This document shows positions 54,991 through 64,000 of a stretch of 64,000 bases of DNA, piece after piece. Made by a program: the position numbers and the translations under genes. This DNA comes from Cephalopachus bancanus. Its lineage: Eukaryota > Chordata > Mammalia > Primates > Tarsiidae. The notes beneath the pieces are model-generated. The model was not told the DNA's origin, did not search any database, and saw only the letters and a program-made list of their open reading frames with translations. The first letter of the stretch is position 1, and the number at the start of each line of letters is the position of its first letter. The stretch spans positions 806,001-870,000 of the forward strand of contig JAPVLO010000404.1 of NCBI GenBank assembly GCA_027257055.1, given 5' to 3'.

Positions 54991-55232
54991 TACACAGGTA
55001 TACCTTCTCTGTGAAGCCTTCCCTGGTCTTCCTTGCTGTTACCAAAAATTGTGAATTATCTCTATCATACTCGTGTAACTAGTTGATTCCGCTGTTCATT
55101 GCTACCCTAATACTCACAGACTCCTCATCCCTTGAGGAGAGTAGTTATGCCTTTTTATCCGTGATTCCTCAATCCCTATACAGTACACGGCCTTCGGTAC
55201 TGCTCAATAAATGGTTGTTGGATAAATGAAAG
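54991..55232 (+). repeat. Right arm of the 242-bp inverted repeat (L2-derived)
   Basis: Sense-oriented L2 3'-end copy (TACACAGGTATACCTTCTCT through GCTCAATAAATGGTTGTTGG). The similarity to the left arm begins and ends sharply. Two independent L2 fossils would differ far more, so one arm is a secondary inverted copy, or the two have been homogenised. Confidence 0.93.
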
Positions 55233-56924
55233 AATACATAAGTGCCTGAGTACATGAGTTCATAAAAAAATTTTTGAGTGCCGAAGTATTTATTATTTAT
55301 TTTTGATTTTAGAATGCTTCTCAATGTATAAGTAAGCCTTTGCTAAAAACAAAACAAAGGTAAAACAAAACAACCCTTTAATTCAGAGGCCACAATGTAG
55401 GCACAGTAGTGGAAAACAACTGTGAACCCAAAACCAGGCTAGTGTCATTTTTGTACTAGTTATGCCATCAATTAGGTGACGGACAAGTCACAGTTTATAG
55501 AATTCTATGTTTTATCTGTAAAATTAGGAAATGATGGTATGGCAAAAGTTGCAAAGGTGGTAGCTGGATAAGTAAAGTTTAAAAACTACTGTCGTGTTTC
55601 CAAGCTTTTCTTTGTAAGTAACAGGGCTCCTCGTCAAACAAAATCTTACACAGAGCACCAGATGTGACATGGATAAAAATGGGGATGCTGGGGCTGCTAA
55701 ATCTCTTTGTCCTCTATTACTTGTTCCTTCTGGTCTCTCATTTCCCACACGCCAAATGTATCAGGCAGGCACTTGTCAGATTCATGAGTGAGCCCACTCT
55801 TAGTCTGGCAAAAACTAATTTCACGTTTTTAAAAATAAAGGAAACGACAGTTTCTGAATGTGAAGATACTTAAAGACCCATAAAAAATGTTTCCCTGTGT
55901 TCTTTTATGTTCTGTCAAGACAATATTACATGACCTTCTGGTATTACCATGTAAGTTTCAGCCCTCTGTTTTTGAGATTGCTTCTCTTTTTTCATATGTT
56001 CACATAGAGCTCAATCCCCTGACCTTTGAGCAGGACTAGGACAGACTGGCCTAAAATTGGATGTCTGCTTCTAAGTAGGCAGAAATCATTGGCAGAGTTA
56101 ATATCCAATTAATTCAGCTAAACCAGTCAATGTTATGCCGTGAATTCATTTGAGGTCCTGGAAAGATTTCTCAGTTTTGTGATCTTCCTCCTAGGAAGTC
56201 TGTAATGATGAAGTATTTATACTTTTGAGAAAGGAGTACACAAAAATTGTATGTTCTTACTTGCTCAAAACATAATGAACTGTTGCACTTTGCTTTTTCA
56301 GTCTTCTTCCCAAGAAAGGAAAATATTTTTCATTGATGATGAGTATCTGGAGTCTTTGAGTCTGTAAATAAGACTTGGATCAGAGTCTTGTCTATCTCAC
56401 ACAGGCCCCATGAAACATGTTTGAACAGCACTGTACTGGTTGACAATTTATAAAAGTCTAGGGATATAGCACTAGTGAATAAGTGTCAAGAGTCTCCTGT
56501 ATTAACTTAAAACATAATTTTAGATATTGAATCAAAGACCTAATTTAGAAGAAAAAATACTTTTGAAATCTTATCCAAGTTTCTGATAGAGCAGAGGCAA
56601 TTATTGTGCTTTTTAGTTATGATTTGGACTTACAGTTTTATATGCATCGCTTTTTCAATTTAATGTAAATTTCTATAAATTGCATAAAAGGGTAGTTGTT
56701 CAAGGGCTCCATATGTTCTGCAAATTGCAGAATCTTCTCTCTTTTGTGTCTCATCACTTTAAAAAAATCTGTTTCCTTTTTTTGATCTGAAATACCCTTT
56801 TTACTCCCAATTATCCTCTGTGTTTTGGTCCTGGTTCACCCTCACTGGCTGCTTGTTCTCTGATAAATAATGCTTGCTTGCTTGCTTTCTGAGCAGTAGC
56901 AGAAGCAATGGTTGATTTCATGAG
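55233..56924. other. Unique AT-rich sequence, nothing recognised
   Basis: No recognised repeat, RNA gene or exon-like ORF. A short TGCT run lies at 56868-56888. Confidence 0.55.
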
Positions 56925-57105
56925 CTCTGTGGGCATGGTGCCTGAGTGTAAATCCTGTCTCTGCCTTTTCCTAGATCAGTGAGCTTGGATGAGTCATTCA
57001 CCCTTTCTGTGCCTCAGAATTCTCTCCTTTGAAATGGAGATAAAAATAGTTGTGAGAATTACATGAGATGATACATTTAGGGACTGTAGACTAGTGCCTG
57101 CCTCA
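56925..57105 (+). mobile_element. MIR SINE
   Basis: GTGTAAATCCTGTCTCTGCC, CACCCTTTCTGTGCCTCAGA, TTGAAATGGAGATAAAAATA and TGTGAGAATTACATGAGATG, a well-preserved MIR. Confidence 0.9.
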
Positions 57106-57294
57106 AAGCTATTCATATCTCTACCACCAGAGGAAGGATGTGTATCCTGTCCATATTATTTGTTAGCTGGTATGTGCAGTTTACCAGGCGTTCTGATTCT
57201 ATTTTGTGCCACCTCCCGCCCCCATCTGCTGTGTTTGGATTATTATACTTTTAGGGCATCTGGCAAGAGGCATCAAGCCTATCTATTCTATTCA

Positions 57295-57885
57295 GTCAGA
57301 CATTTTTCAGCAAATATTTATTGCTTGTCACAGGGAATATAGTGATTAATAGTATTCACTATGAGCTTCTGGGAGGTATAAAACTATGCATTCATGAAAG
57401 TAAATGTATAATTGTGATAAACACTGTGAATTTAAAAAAAAATAATGTGATATGACCTTGTGACAAGTAGGGAGAGTCTGTAAAGGCTTCTCAAAGAAAT
57501 GACATCAAAGCTGAGGGCTGAAGAATGGTAAAGCCAGGCAAAGTAAAGGATGTGTTACAGTGTAAGAAAAGTTGTGCAACAAGAAAGGCATGTAGGATAA
57601 ACTCTAAATCCAGTTTAATGAAAGATCAATGAGTTAAAGGGGAGAGTGACATGGGATAGGGTGGGGAAACAAATGGAAGCCAAAATAGGAAGTTGAGGCT
57701 GAAATGCAAGCAGGGATCAGATCTGTAGTGCCTTGTATGATTAACCGTCATATTAAGGGTTTTTCGTTGTCCTAAAAAATAACAGGGAGCCATGAAGAAT
57801 GTAAAGCCAGAGATTAATGTAGGGAATGCTGCATTTTTAAAAGATGACTGGAGGACATCAAGACAGGGAGTAGAAAGGTTTCCTT
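57295..57885 (-). mobile_element. L2, antisense
   Basis: CAGCAAATATTTATTGCTTG, AAAGCTGAGGGCTGAAGAAT, AGGGATCAGATCTGTAGTGC, CTTGTATGATTAACCGTCAT and AACAGGGAGCCATGAAGAAT follow the antisense L2 landmarks. Confidence 0.8.
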
Positions 57886-57899
57886 CTTTGTTTCATACT

Positions 57900-58092
57900 T
57901 ACAGTTCATGTAGAAGGACTGCCCTCTCCTCAGTGGAGCTTTCCTTGATAGTTTTTTGCCCACAGAGGTGGCCTTTACTCATTTGTTCACCGAATGACCC
58001 CACTGTCTCTTCCTGTCATAGCTCTTCTCACACGGCACTGTGAGCCTGACACAGGCCAAGACGTTCAGTATTGTAGAATGAATTATCATTGA
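57900..58092 (+). mobile_element. L2 3' end, sense
   Basis: AGTGGAGCTTTCCTTGATAG, CTCTTCCTGTCATAGCTCTT and GTGAGCCTGACACAGGCC resemble the sense L2 3' portion. It lies head-on to the antisense L2 at 57295-57885 but is not a close copy of it. Confidence 0.55.
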
Positions 58093-59589
58093 TTCTTCCC
58101 TCCTAAGACAAGACAGGGGCATTTTAAGGTCAAGGATTCTATCGAATTCTTCTTTTTATTATCTACAGCCTCTGCCACATGTGGGGCTCTCCATCATTTT
58201 TGTTTTTGTTGCTGCTGTGTTTGTTGTTGTTGAGAAACCAAATGAAAAGAACTAGTCCATACTCGTGATGGATAAAGATGAAGATTTTGGATCATGAATG
58301 CCATTTAATTTTTTGTGCTCTCATTGAAAGTTGTTCATGTTAACTGGGATTGTAGAGCGGCAGTAATGAATTAATGAAAGTTATCATATAGCTTTGAGGG
58401 TGGCATTAGACTATCTACATTTGGGCATGAACTGGTTACCCCGCAAGTACTTAAGTGAATTGAATATGCTTCAACCATACTTGCCAGTTGCATTTCTTTG
58501 TACATTTTCTATGGTTCATTTCAGGAGACAGTAAAAATCCTTCAGGACTTCTTAAACCTCTAATCACATTTTCACTTTGGTACAGTGATAACTCAGATAA
58601 AAGCTAGCAGATGTTGAGAGAGCTTGCAATACCAAGTTATTAATTCATTTGAATAAAGAGTATTTTTGTTCTTTCCCTTTGTTTAAGATGGAACTAAAAA
58701 TGACTGAAAAACAAAACAGTTTATATGCCACCTTTTGGTATTTTAAAGTATAAAAGATTAATTAGTGGTGACTTTTTCTTAGAATACAAAAATAATTCCA
58801 CTTTTTAAAACTTTCTCACTTAGAGAAACATCAAATTAGTTTTTCACTTTCTCTCTGTTGTATAAATGTTGGAAATTAGCATTTAGCTAAACAAATTGTA
58901 TATTAAGAATTATTTCTTTTTTGCCAACATACATATTGATTTCAAATTCGTACCCTATTAGTCATTTACAAAAAACACATTTTATAGTTGAAATTTGTTT
59001 TAAGTTGTTCAAGAGACACGTTTTACTCAGAGCAACATTTAGCCTTGCTACTTTGCTGTTTCCTGACTATAAACAAGGCATTGCTTTGTTATTTATTCTT
59101 TTAGGCTGCTAATGGTTTAAGTTTATATTAATTCTTAACACTTTTTAATTTTTATCTCAAAATATATATTACTTAATTGAATATATTTATGTTTCTCTCC
59201 AAGCAATGTTTATAACTAAATCTTGAACAGTTTTACACAGAAAATGACTTTTTTATTATATGTGATTTTTTTCTTCTAATTTGCTTGCTTTCTATTTTTT
59301 GCATCATTCCACTTCAAAAACTCTTGACAGACACATATTTGTCTGTCCTGTTTATCTCCTCCATATTTACATCAGAAAGTAGAAATAATTGAGTGCAGTA
59401 GCTTCGAGTTTCTGAAAATGTGATGAGACTAATATATGCAAACTTAAGGGAGGAGTTTAATACTTCATGTATCAACTTCTGGACATGTTTATCTAATTGT
59501 TGTATCTTGAGAGTTGGTTTCTGTAGCTTATATTTGTTTCTGCTAGTTTCCTGGAATTCAATTAGTTTCATAGAGTTGATAGATAATTC
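58093..59589. other. Unique AT-rich sequence, nothing recognised
   Basis: A small TTG-rich patch lies at 58197-58233. No gene or nameable repeat. Confidence 0.55.
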
Positions 59590-59720
59590 TAATTCAACCA
59601 TTTTATTTGACAATTGAGGAAACTAAAGGCCCAGAGCTCAGTGGATAGCTAGAGATAGGCAGATGTGGAGCCTGGGTCAGGAGACAGCAATTTGGGCTTC
59701 GTCCAGCATTTCGTCCTCCG
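59590..59720 (-). mobile_element. MIR SINE, antisense
   Basis: TTTTATTTGACAATTGAGGA, AACTAAAGGCCCAGAGCTCA and GCAGATGTGGAGCCTGGGTC follow the antisense MIR core. Confidence 0.75.
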
Positions 59721-60576
59721 ATTCCTACTATGTTAAATGTGAACCCAAGCCAGAAAACCCTTCTTTTCTTGAAATAGTAATGCTAGTTATTTTAAAAAGC
59801 TAAGATTCTCTGGTCTAGTATAGAGGTCTTTAGACATTTATATTTTATGAATCAGTACAATTTCCAAAGAATTAGAGGGCTGACAGAATTATTGATCTTA
59901 ATTTTCTCAGTTAAGGTCATTAAAAAAAAATAGAAGAAAGACGTGTCTCTGCCTCATTGCATTATCACATTTCGTAAATGGACATTTTCACATCCAAAGG
60001 GATGATGAGTAGGACTTTTACAAGTAAGCTAGAAGGGACAACTGTAATCCAAAGAAGTGATGCAAGAGGTATTAAAAAGTATTCCACATTATCTAAAAAG
60101 TGCTGTACACTAATGTGGTCAACCCTCTCCCTCTGAGGCAGACAGAGGTAGCCAGATGTGTTCTAATACCAATCATCATCCGGGCAACCTGGCAACTCTC
60201 ATACGTTTAAACTCCGGTTGTGACGAGGACGGAATGCAAAGAGGTGTTAGAGAAGTGAGTTTCTGCCCTACTGAAAATGAAGAACTACTTTTAGAGACGG
60301 CCATGCCTTTAACAAAGTGAAGGCTAGCTTTTGTATTCCTCAAGCTCCAGTTTGGAAAACAAAAGAGATTGAATACAAGAACTGATTTCCCAGGTATTAG
60401 GTGGTGAAAGTGAAAAGGGGCCAGCAAGGTCACGCCAAGATGGGAGAATTGTGAGAAGCAGTTGCCATTCCTAGGGCTGAGGGATGCAAAGGGGAAGATG
60501 ATGTTGGGAGGGCCTAGGAGTACAAAGGAGAGGCCACCACTCTAGGAGCTGGGACCCTCAAGGAGTTGCTCTGAGG
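59721..60576. other. Unique sequence, nothing recognised
   Basis: No recognised repeat or exon-like ORF. The G/A-rich section 60420-60560 may be old L2, but I cannot assign it. Confidence 0.5.
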
Positions 60577-60593
60577 CTAGTGTGCCAAATTCT

Positions 60594-60891
60594 TTTATTT
60601 ATTTATTTATTTATTTTGAGTTGGAGTCTTCACCCTGTCGCCCAGACTGGAGTGCAGTGGCTGCTCCTGGCCACCGCAGCCTCGACCACTGGGCTCCGGC
60701 GATCCTTCTGCTCAGCCTTCCAAGTAGCTGGAATTACAGGCACGTACTACCATGCCCAGCTGATTTTTGATTTATTGTAGAGATGAGGTCTCGCCAAGTT
60801 GCCCAGGCGGATCTCGAACCCGCGGGCTCAGGCAATTCACTCACCTCAGACTCCCAAGGCGTGGGATTACAGGCTGAGCCACCGAGCCCAG
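60594..60891 (-). mobile_element. Alu SINE, antisense, (TTTA)n tail
   Basis: Full dimer near the young consensus. TSD CTAGTGTGC(C/A)(A/G)AATTCT lies at 60577-60593 and 60892-60908, 17 bp with two mismatches. Confidence 0.96.
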
Positions 60892-60908
60892 CTAGTGTGC
60901 AGAATTCT

Positions 60909-61779
60909 GAAGGGAGTCTCGTGTGGTTGGTTCTTGGTCTTCCAAGTGAAAGTGTCCAAGTTGTCTGAATCCTGGAAGGAGGAAGATAATTTTTCTCTTC
61001 AGCTCTCTTCTTTCAGTCTCCTACCAAGGATCCCCATTGCCAGCACCTGAAGGAAGTCAACTGGGAAGAGAGTCTGTTAATGTGGTCTGCAGTGTGCTCT
61101 GCAATGTAATTTGCATCACAGAGTTTAGAATGGTTGGCTTGGAGCTGAAAGACACCAGTAAATAATGAACAGTATCTCATTGCTCCGTTGATCATATATG
61201 CAGAATACTTTTGTGCCTTTTTGAGAAAGAAGAAAGAAATAGAGAGATAAGCAGGGTGGAGAGAAGACACAGCAGCAAAGTACCCGAAATGTTCACTTTT
61301 TGGTGTGACAAGGACGCTTGAGCTTATTCTGAATCGAGTGGCCATTGTAGTTGTTATTACAGTCAAAAGAGTAGGCCATTGGGCAAGAGGGCCCTGCCAG
61401 CAAGAGTTTTGATGTGTATCAACAGGTTGGAGCTGAGGAAATGAAAAAAGTTATTTCTTCTCAGTGTGAATGCTCCTATTTGCCCCAATAAGACAGCCAA
61501 CACTCTGACACCTGCCTTAGAGAAGACATCAATGTCTAGTCTGATTTTGCCAGAAGACTTTCCCTCCTTTCACTAATTCTTCTACTCTGCCACGATGTGG
61601 AAAGAGCTAGAGGAGATGTAATTCAATGCAGTTATAACACTGGAATTATGGAATCCATCTGAACTGTTCTTAAGGAGGAAGAACTGGATTTGACATCGAA
61701 GATAGAAAGCAGTATTGAAGAAAAATGAAGACCAGTTCACACCTGTGCTCTGCTGAGTTCAGAACATTTAATCAAGCAG

Positions 61780-61780
<1 letters not shown>
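60909..61780. other. Unique sequence, nothing recognised
   Basis: No recognised repeat. The 117-codon minus-strand frame (61013-61366) has no domain or gene context. Confidence 0.5.

Positions 61781-61781
<1 letters not shown>

Positions 61782-61822
<41 letters not shown>
61782..61822 (+). repeat. (CA)n microsatellite
   Basis: About 20 uninterrupted CA units. Confidence 0.98.
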
Positions 61823-61824
<2 letters not shown>

Positions 61825-62655
61825 AAACTTTTTTGAATATCACCTCCAGAACAAAAAAACTACCTTTGAATTGGAAAAAAAAAGTAGCATTTAAAAGACT
61901 CCGAATATTATCTTTATTTTTATCATTTCTGCACAATTTGGTCTAGCATGTATCCACAATGTAGAATTTTAAAATAATTATCATGATTCATTGAAAGTCC
62001 TTTCAACCAAGCATCACTAATACTAATAATGGTAACCTGTCTAAGGTGAAATTCACACGGTTATTATAGCAGTCGATGTCCTTTTCCGCATTTTAACTTT
62101 TAAAATTCTTTGGAGAAAGGAGAAAGAGGGAAAGGTACACTTATATAAAAAATATTGTAGCCCAAATGTAAGAGAATGTTAAGAAGGATTAATATAAGTT
62201 TAAAAGCATCTTTTAAGTGGTGAAATATAAAACCTCAGGAAAAATTATTATTAAAATATGCCAGCAATGAAATTTAGAGTCATCATCCTACACACAGCCT
62301 TTATAAATTCTTAGAAATATTGTGTTTTAATGAGGTATATGGTATTCCATTTAATGAGTAGCAAATTTTATAATGGAAAAGTAATCTGAAATTAAATTGA
62401 GAAGCAAATTTTATAATGGAAAAATAATCTCAAAGTAAGACAACCTGACTCTGTTCTCCCACTTACATTTGCCTTAAATTTGAGGCATTTTAAAACTTTA
62501 GTATCTTTAAAATTTATTCCTTTTTGTTCTTGCACTAACAGGGAGGGAACAGGGCTCCAGGAAACTGCTCTACTCAACTTGCATCAGAAAATAAAAGAAC
62601 TAGAAGTCATTTCATTCACTTCTACCTTGAAAAGATGTGAATGAGACCCAATCAG
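61823..62655. other. AT-rich sequence with one tandem duplication
   Basis: Apart from the 43-bp-period duplication at 62358-62433 I see no nameable repeat or exon. Confidence 0.5.
62358..62433 (+). repeat. Tandem duplication, 43-bp period
   Basis: GCAAATTTTATAATGGAAAA followed by (G/A)TAATCT occurs at 62361 and 62404, nearly identical over about 33 bases. Confidence 0.93.
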
Positions 62656-62659
62656 CTGC

Positions 62660-62810
62660 CTAGTGACGGTTAATTTCCTATTTCCTGATTTCTTCACCAT
62701 TCATGATAATTGTGCCTACCTCATTTGGTTGGCTTTTTTTGAGATAATTGAAGCAATGTATGCAGAGTTTTTAAATGGGCTCAGGGTAAATCCTCAATCT
62801 ACAATTGCCC
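62660..62810 (+). mobile_element. MIR SINE
   Basis: Core and 3' side: TAATTGTGCCTACCTCATTT, TTTTTTGAGATAATTGAAGC, AATGTATGCAGAGTTTTTAA. Confidence 0.7.
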
Positions 62811-63029
62811 AAACAAAAGGCAACAGACACCATTAATCAGCAATGATATTGCCTGTATAATTTCTATTCTTGTATTTTCAGAATTCACAAATAGAATTTT
62901 CATTGCCACCTGTGAATGAAAGCATACAACTACTTTTGCCTTACAAAAGCAACTTGAGATAATGCTTGCTGGCCTTTCTCAAAATAGCAAAACCCATCTA
63001 GAACTCCAAGATTCTACTCATGTATTTTT

Positions 63030-63095
63030 AAACAACTATTTATTGAGACCCTGTTTGTGTCTGTCACTGTACTAGGCCCTAAGGGGAGATATTCT
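63030..63095 (-). mobile_element. L2 3' end, antisense
   Basis: AACAACTATTTATTGAGACC, TGTGTCTGTCACTGTACTAG, GCCCTAAGGGGAGATATTCT. Confidence 0.75.
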
Positions 63096-63109
63096 AAAAC
63101 TGCCCTCTG

Positions 63110-63515
63110 GCTTTTTTAAAGTTTTGGGAGCAAGTCTGTATAAATCAGGTTCTACCAGGAGGCAGACTACACTCCCTGAGGGAGTGAAAGAGAGTTTAAC
63201 TGAGTGACTATTGACGAAAGGCTTGAGCAAAGTTAAAGATAACCAAAAAGGGAGACTGATAAAACACCAGGAAGCAAGCAACAGTGGGAAGCTGCTTCCA
63301 GTTTTATGCCTAAATGGCGATGCCTGCAGGAGTTGTGACCTAGAGTAGAAGACATTAGCCATCACTACACTATGACCAGCAGAGAGGCACCTTTGTCTTC
63401 TGCAAATCTGCAACTGCTTGCACTGCTGGAACACACCAGAAGCCAGAGGGCCAGAGCGTCACCGAAGACCAGCCTCTGGGGCACTGACTAGGGAGGAGAA
63501 GGGTGGAGAGTGGAT
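63110..63515. mobile_element. Old interspersed repeat, class not determined
   Basis: The segment ending ACACCAGAAGCCAGAGGGCC, CAGCCTCTGGGGCACTGACT and GGTGGAGAGTGGATCCGGAA reads like a repeat I recall from other primate loci, but I cannot name the family. A 120-codon minus-strand frame here has no recognisable domain. Confidence 0.4.
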
Positions 63516-63924
63516 CCGGAAGGGTATATGAGGAATGTCCAGAAAATAATGGATCTTTTTCACTTTATTTCTTCTCGTCTTATATAACAGATGTGGGCCT
63601 TCCCCCCCGCCGCCAAATACAAAAGTATTATATTTTTATTGTAGAATATTTGGAAAACTGCATGGTAACTTGAAATCCTGCTTTTTCCTAATCAGGCCAT
63701 GTTCCCAGCTGAAAGCACGTGACATTATACAGCAAGCTCTCATATTCAAAGGATCATAAAACAAATTTATTTCCATGGCACAGACCTTACAAAAATGTTC
63801 TTGCTTACCAGAAGACCTACCGATGTGACCTGGAGCATTCAGTCTTTCTGCCTGTCCTGTTTCCTTATCATGGTATCTTCTTACATGAATTACATTCTCT
63901 GGCATATTAAATTCCTTTTTGTAG
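63516..63924. other. Unique sequence, nothing recognised
   Basis: Includes a C-rich patch at 63601-63612. No gene or nameable repeat. Confidence 0.5.
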
Positions 63925-64000
63925 TTTTTTTTTTTTTTGAGTTGGAGTCTCACTCTGTCGCCCAGACTGGAGTGCAGTGGCCACTCCCGGCCACCGCAGC
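63925..64000 (-). mobile_element. Alu SINE, antisense, cut by window end
   Basis: T14 tail then GAGTTGGAGTCTCACTCTGT and CGCCCAGACTGGAGTGCAGT, identical in type to the young copies. The rest lies beyond the window. Confidence 0.95.

Overview
The window is mammalian nuclear DNA from a primate. I found no protein-coding gene, exon, tRNA, rRNA or other functional RNA gene that I can support. It is AT-rich, with frequent stops in all frames. Most of what can be named is transposable-element sequence: dimeric 7SL-derived Alu SINEs, LINE-1 of several ages, old L2 and MIR, two MaLR (MLT1) solo LTRs, one ERV1-like LTR-derived insert, one MER1B-like hAT transposon and several microsatellites. Every long open reading frame I checked lies in an Alu, an L1 or a low-complexity tract. 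The window reads as intergenic or deep-intronic sequence.

Organism: the dimeric Alu with an A-rich linker restricts this to primates. The youngest Alus share features unlike human Alu (linker ACAATAAATCAAAAAATTAG, 3' end GACTCCAACTC plus A-tail). They also do not match the lemur or galago/loris Alu types as I remember them. A tarsier is my best guess. It is an inference that a library search would settle.

Layout: 1-5,800 is mostly unique sequence with two antisense Alus. 6,080-9,220 is L2, Alu, L1 and MIR debris. 10,795-17,083 is a nested L1 block, best read as one 5'-inverted (twin-primed) L1 hit by a second L1, itself hit by a third. 18,480-19,960 is an old antisense L1M/HAL1-like stretch and 20,130-21,195 an L2. 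25,051-26,311 is a 5'-truncated L1 with a clean target-site duplication (TSD), followed by a young Alu. 30,025-31,182 is another truncated L1. 32,350-35,200 is an insertion hotspot with an L1 stub, an L1 ORF1 fragment, three short polyadenylated retrocopies and an LTR-terminated insert inside a MIR. 36,300-38,765 holds L2, Alu, a three-monomer Alu and MER1B. 39,658-40,014 and 51,005-51,347 are MLT1 LTRs. 42,086-44,972 and 48,430-50,860 are old L1s riddled with Alus. 54,220-55,232 contains a 242-bp, about 93-94% identical inverted repeat made of L2 sequence. The rest, to 64,000, is unique sequence with MIR/L2 remnants, one full Alu and a second Alu cut by the window edge.

The most unusual items are the L2-derived inverted repeat (54,345-55,232), a near-perfect 24-bp-stem hairpin (40,352-40,411), the twin-primed nested L1 block, two short retroposons of about 70 bp with the same 5' and 3' ends (34,729-35,129), the three-monomer Alu (37,454-37,903) and two micro-Alus of about 40 bp plus tail. 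Repeat names come from recognition of consensus sequence from memory, without a database search. Boundaries are exact where a TSD is given and otherwise approximate.
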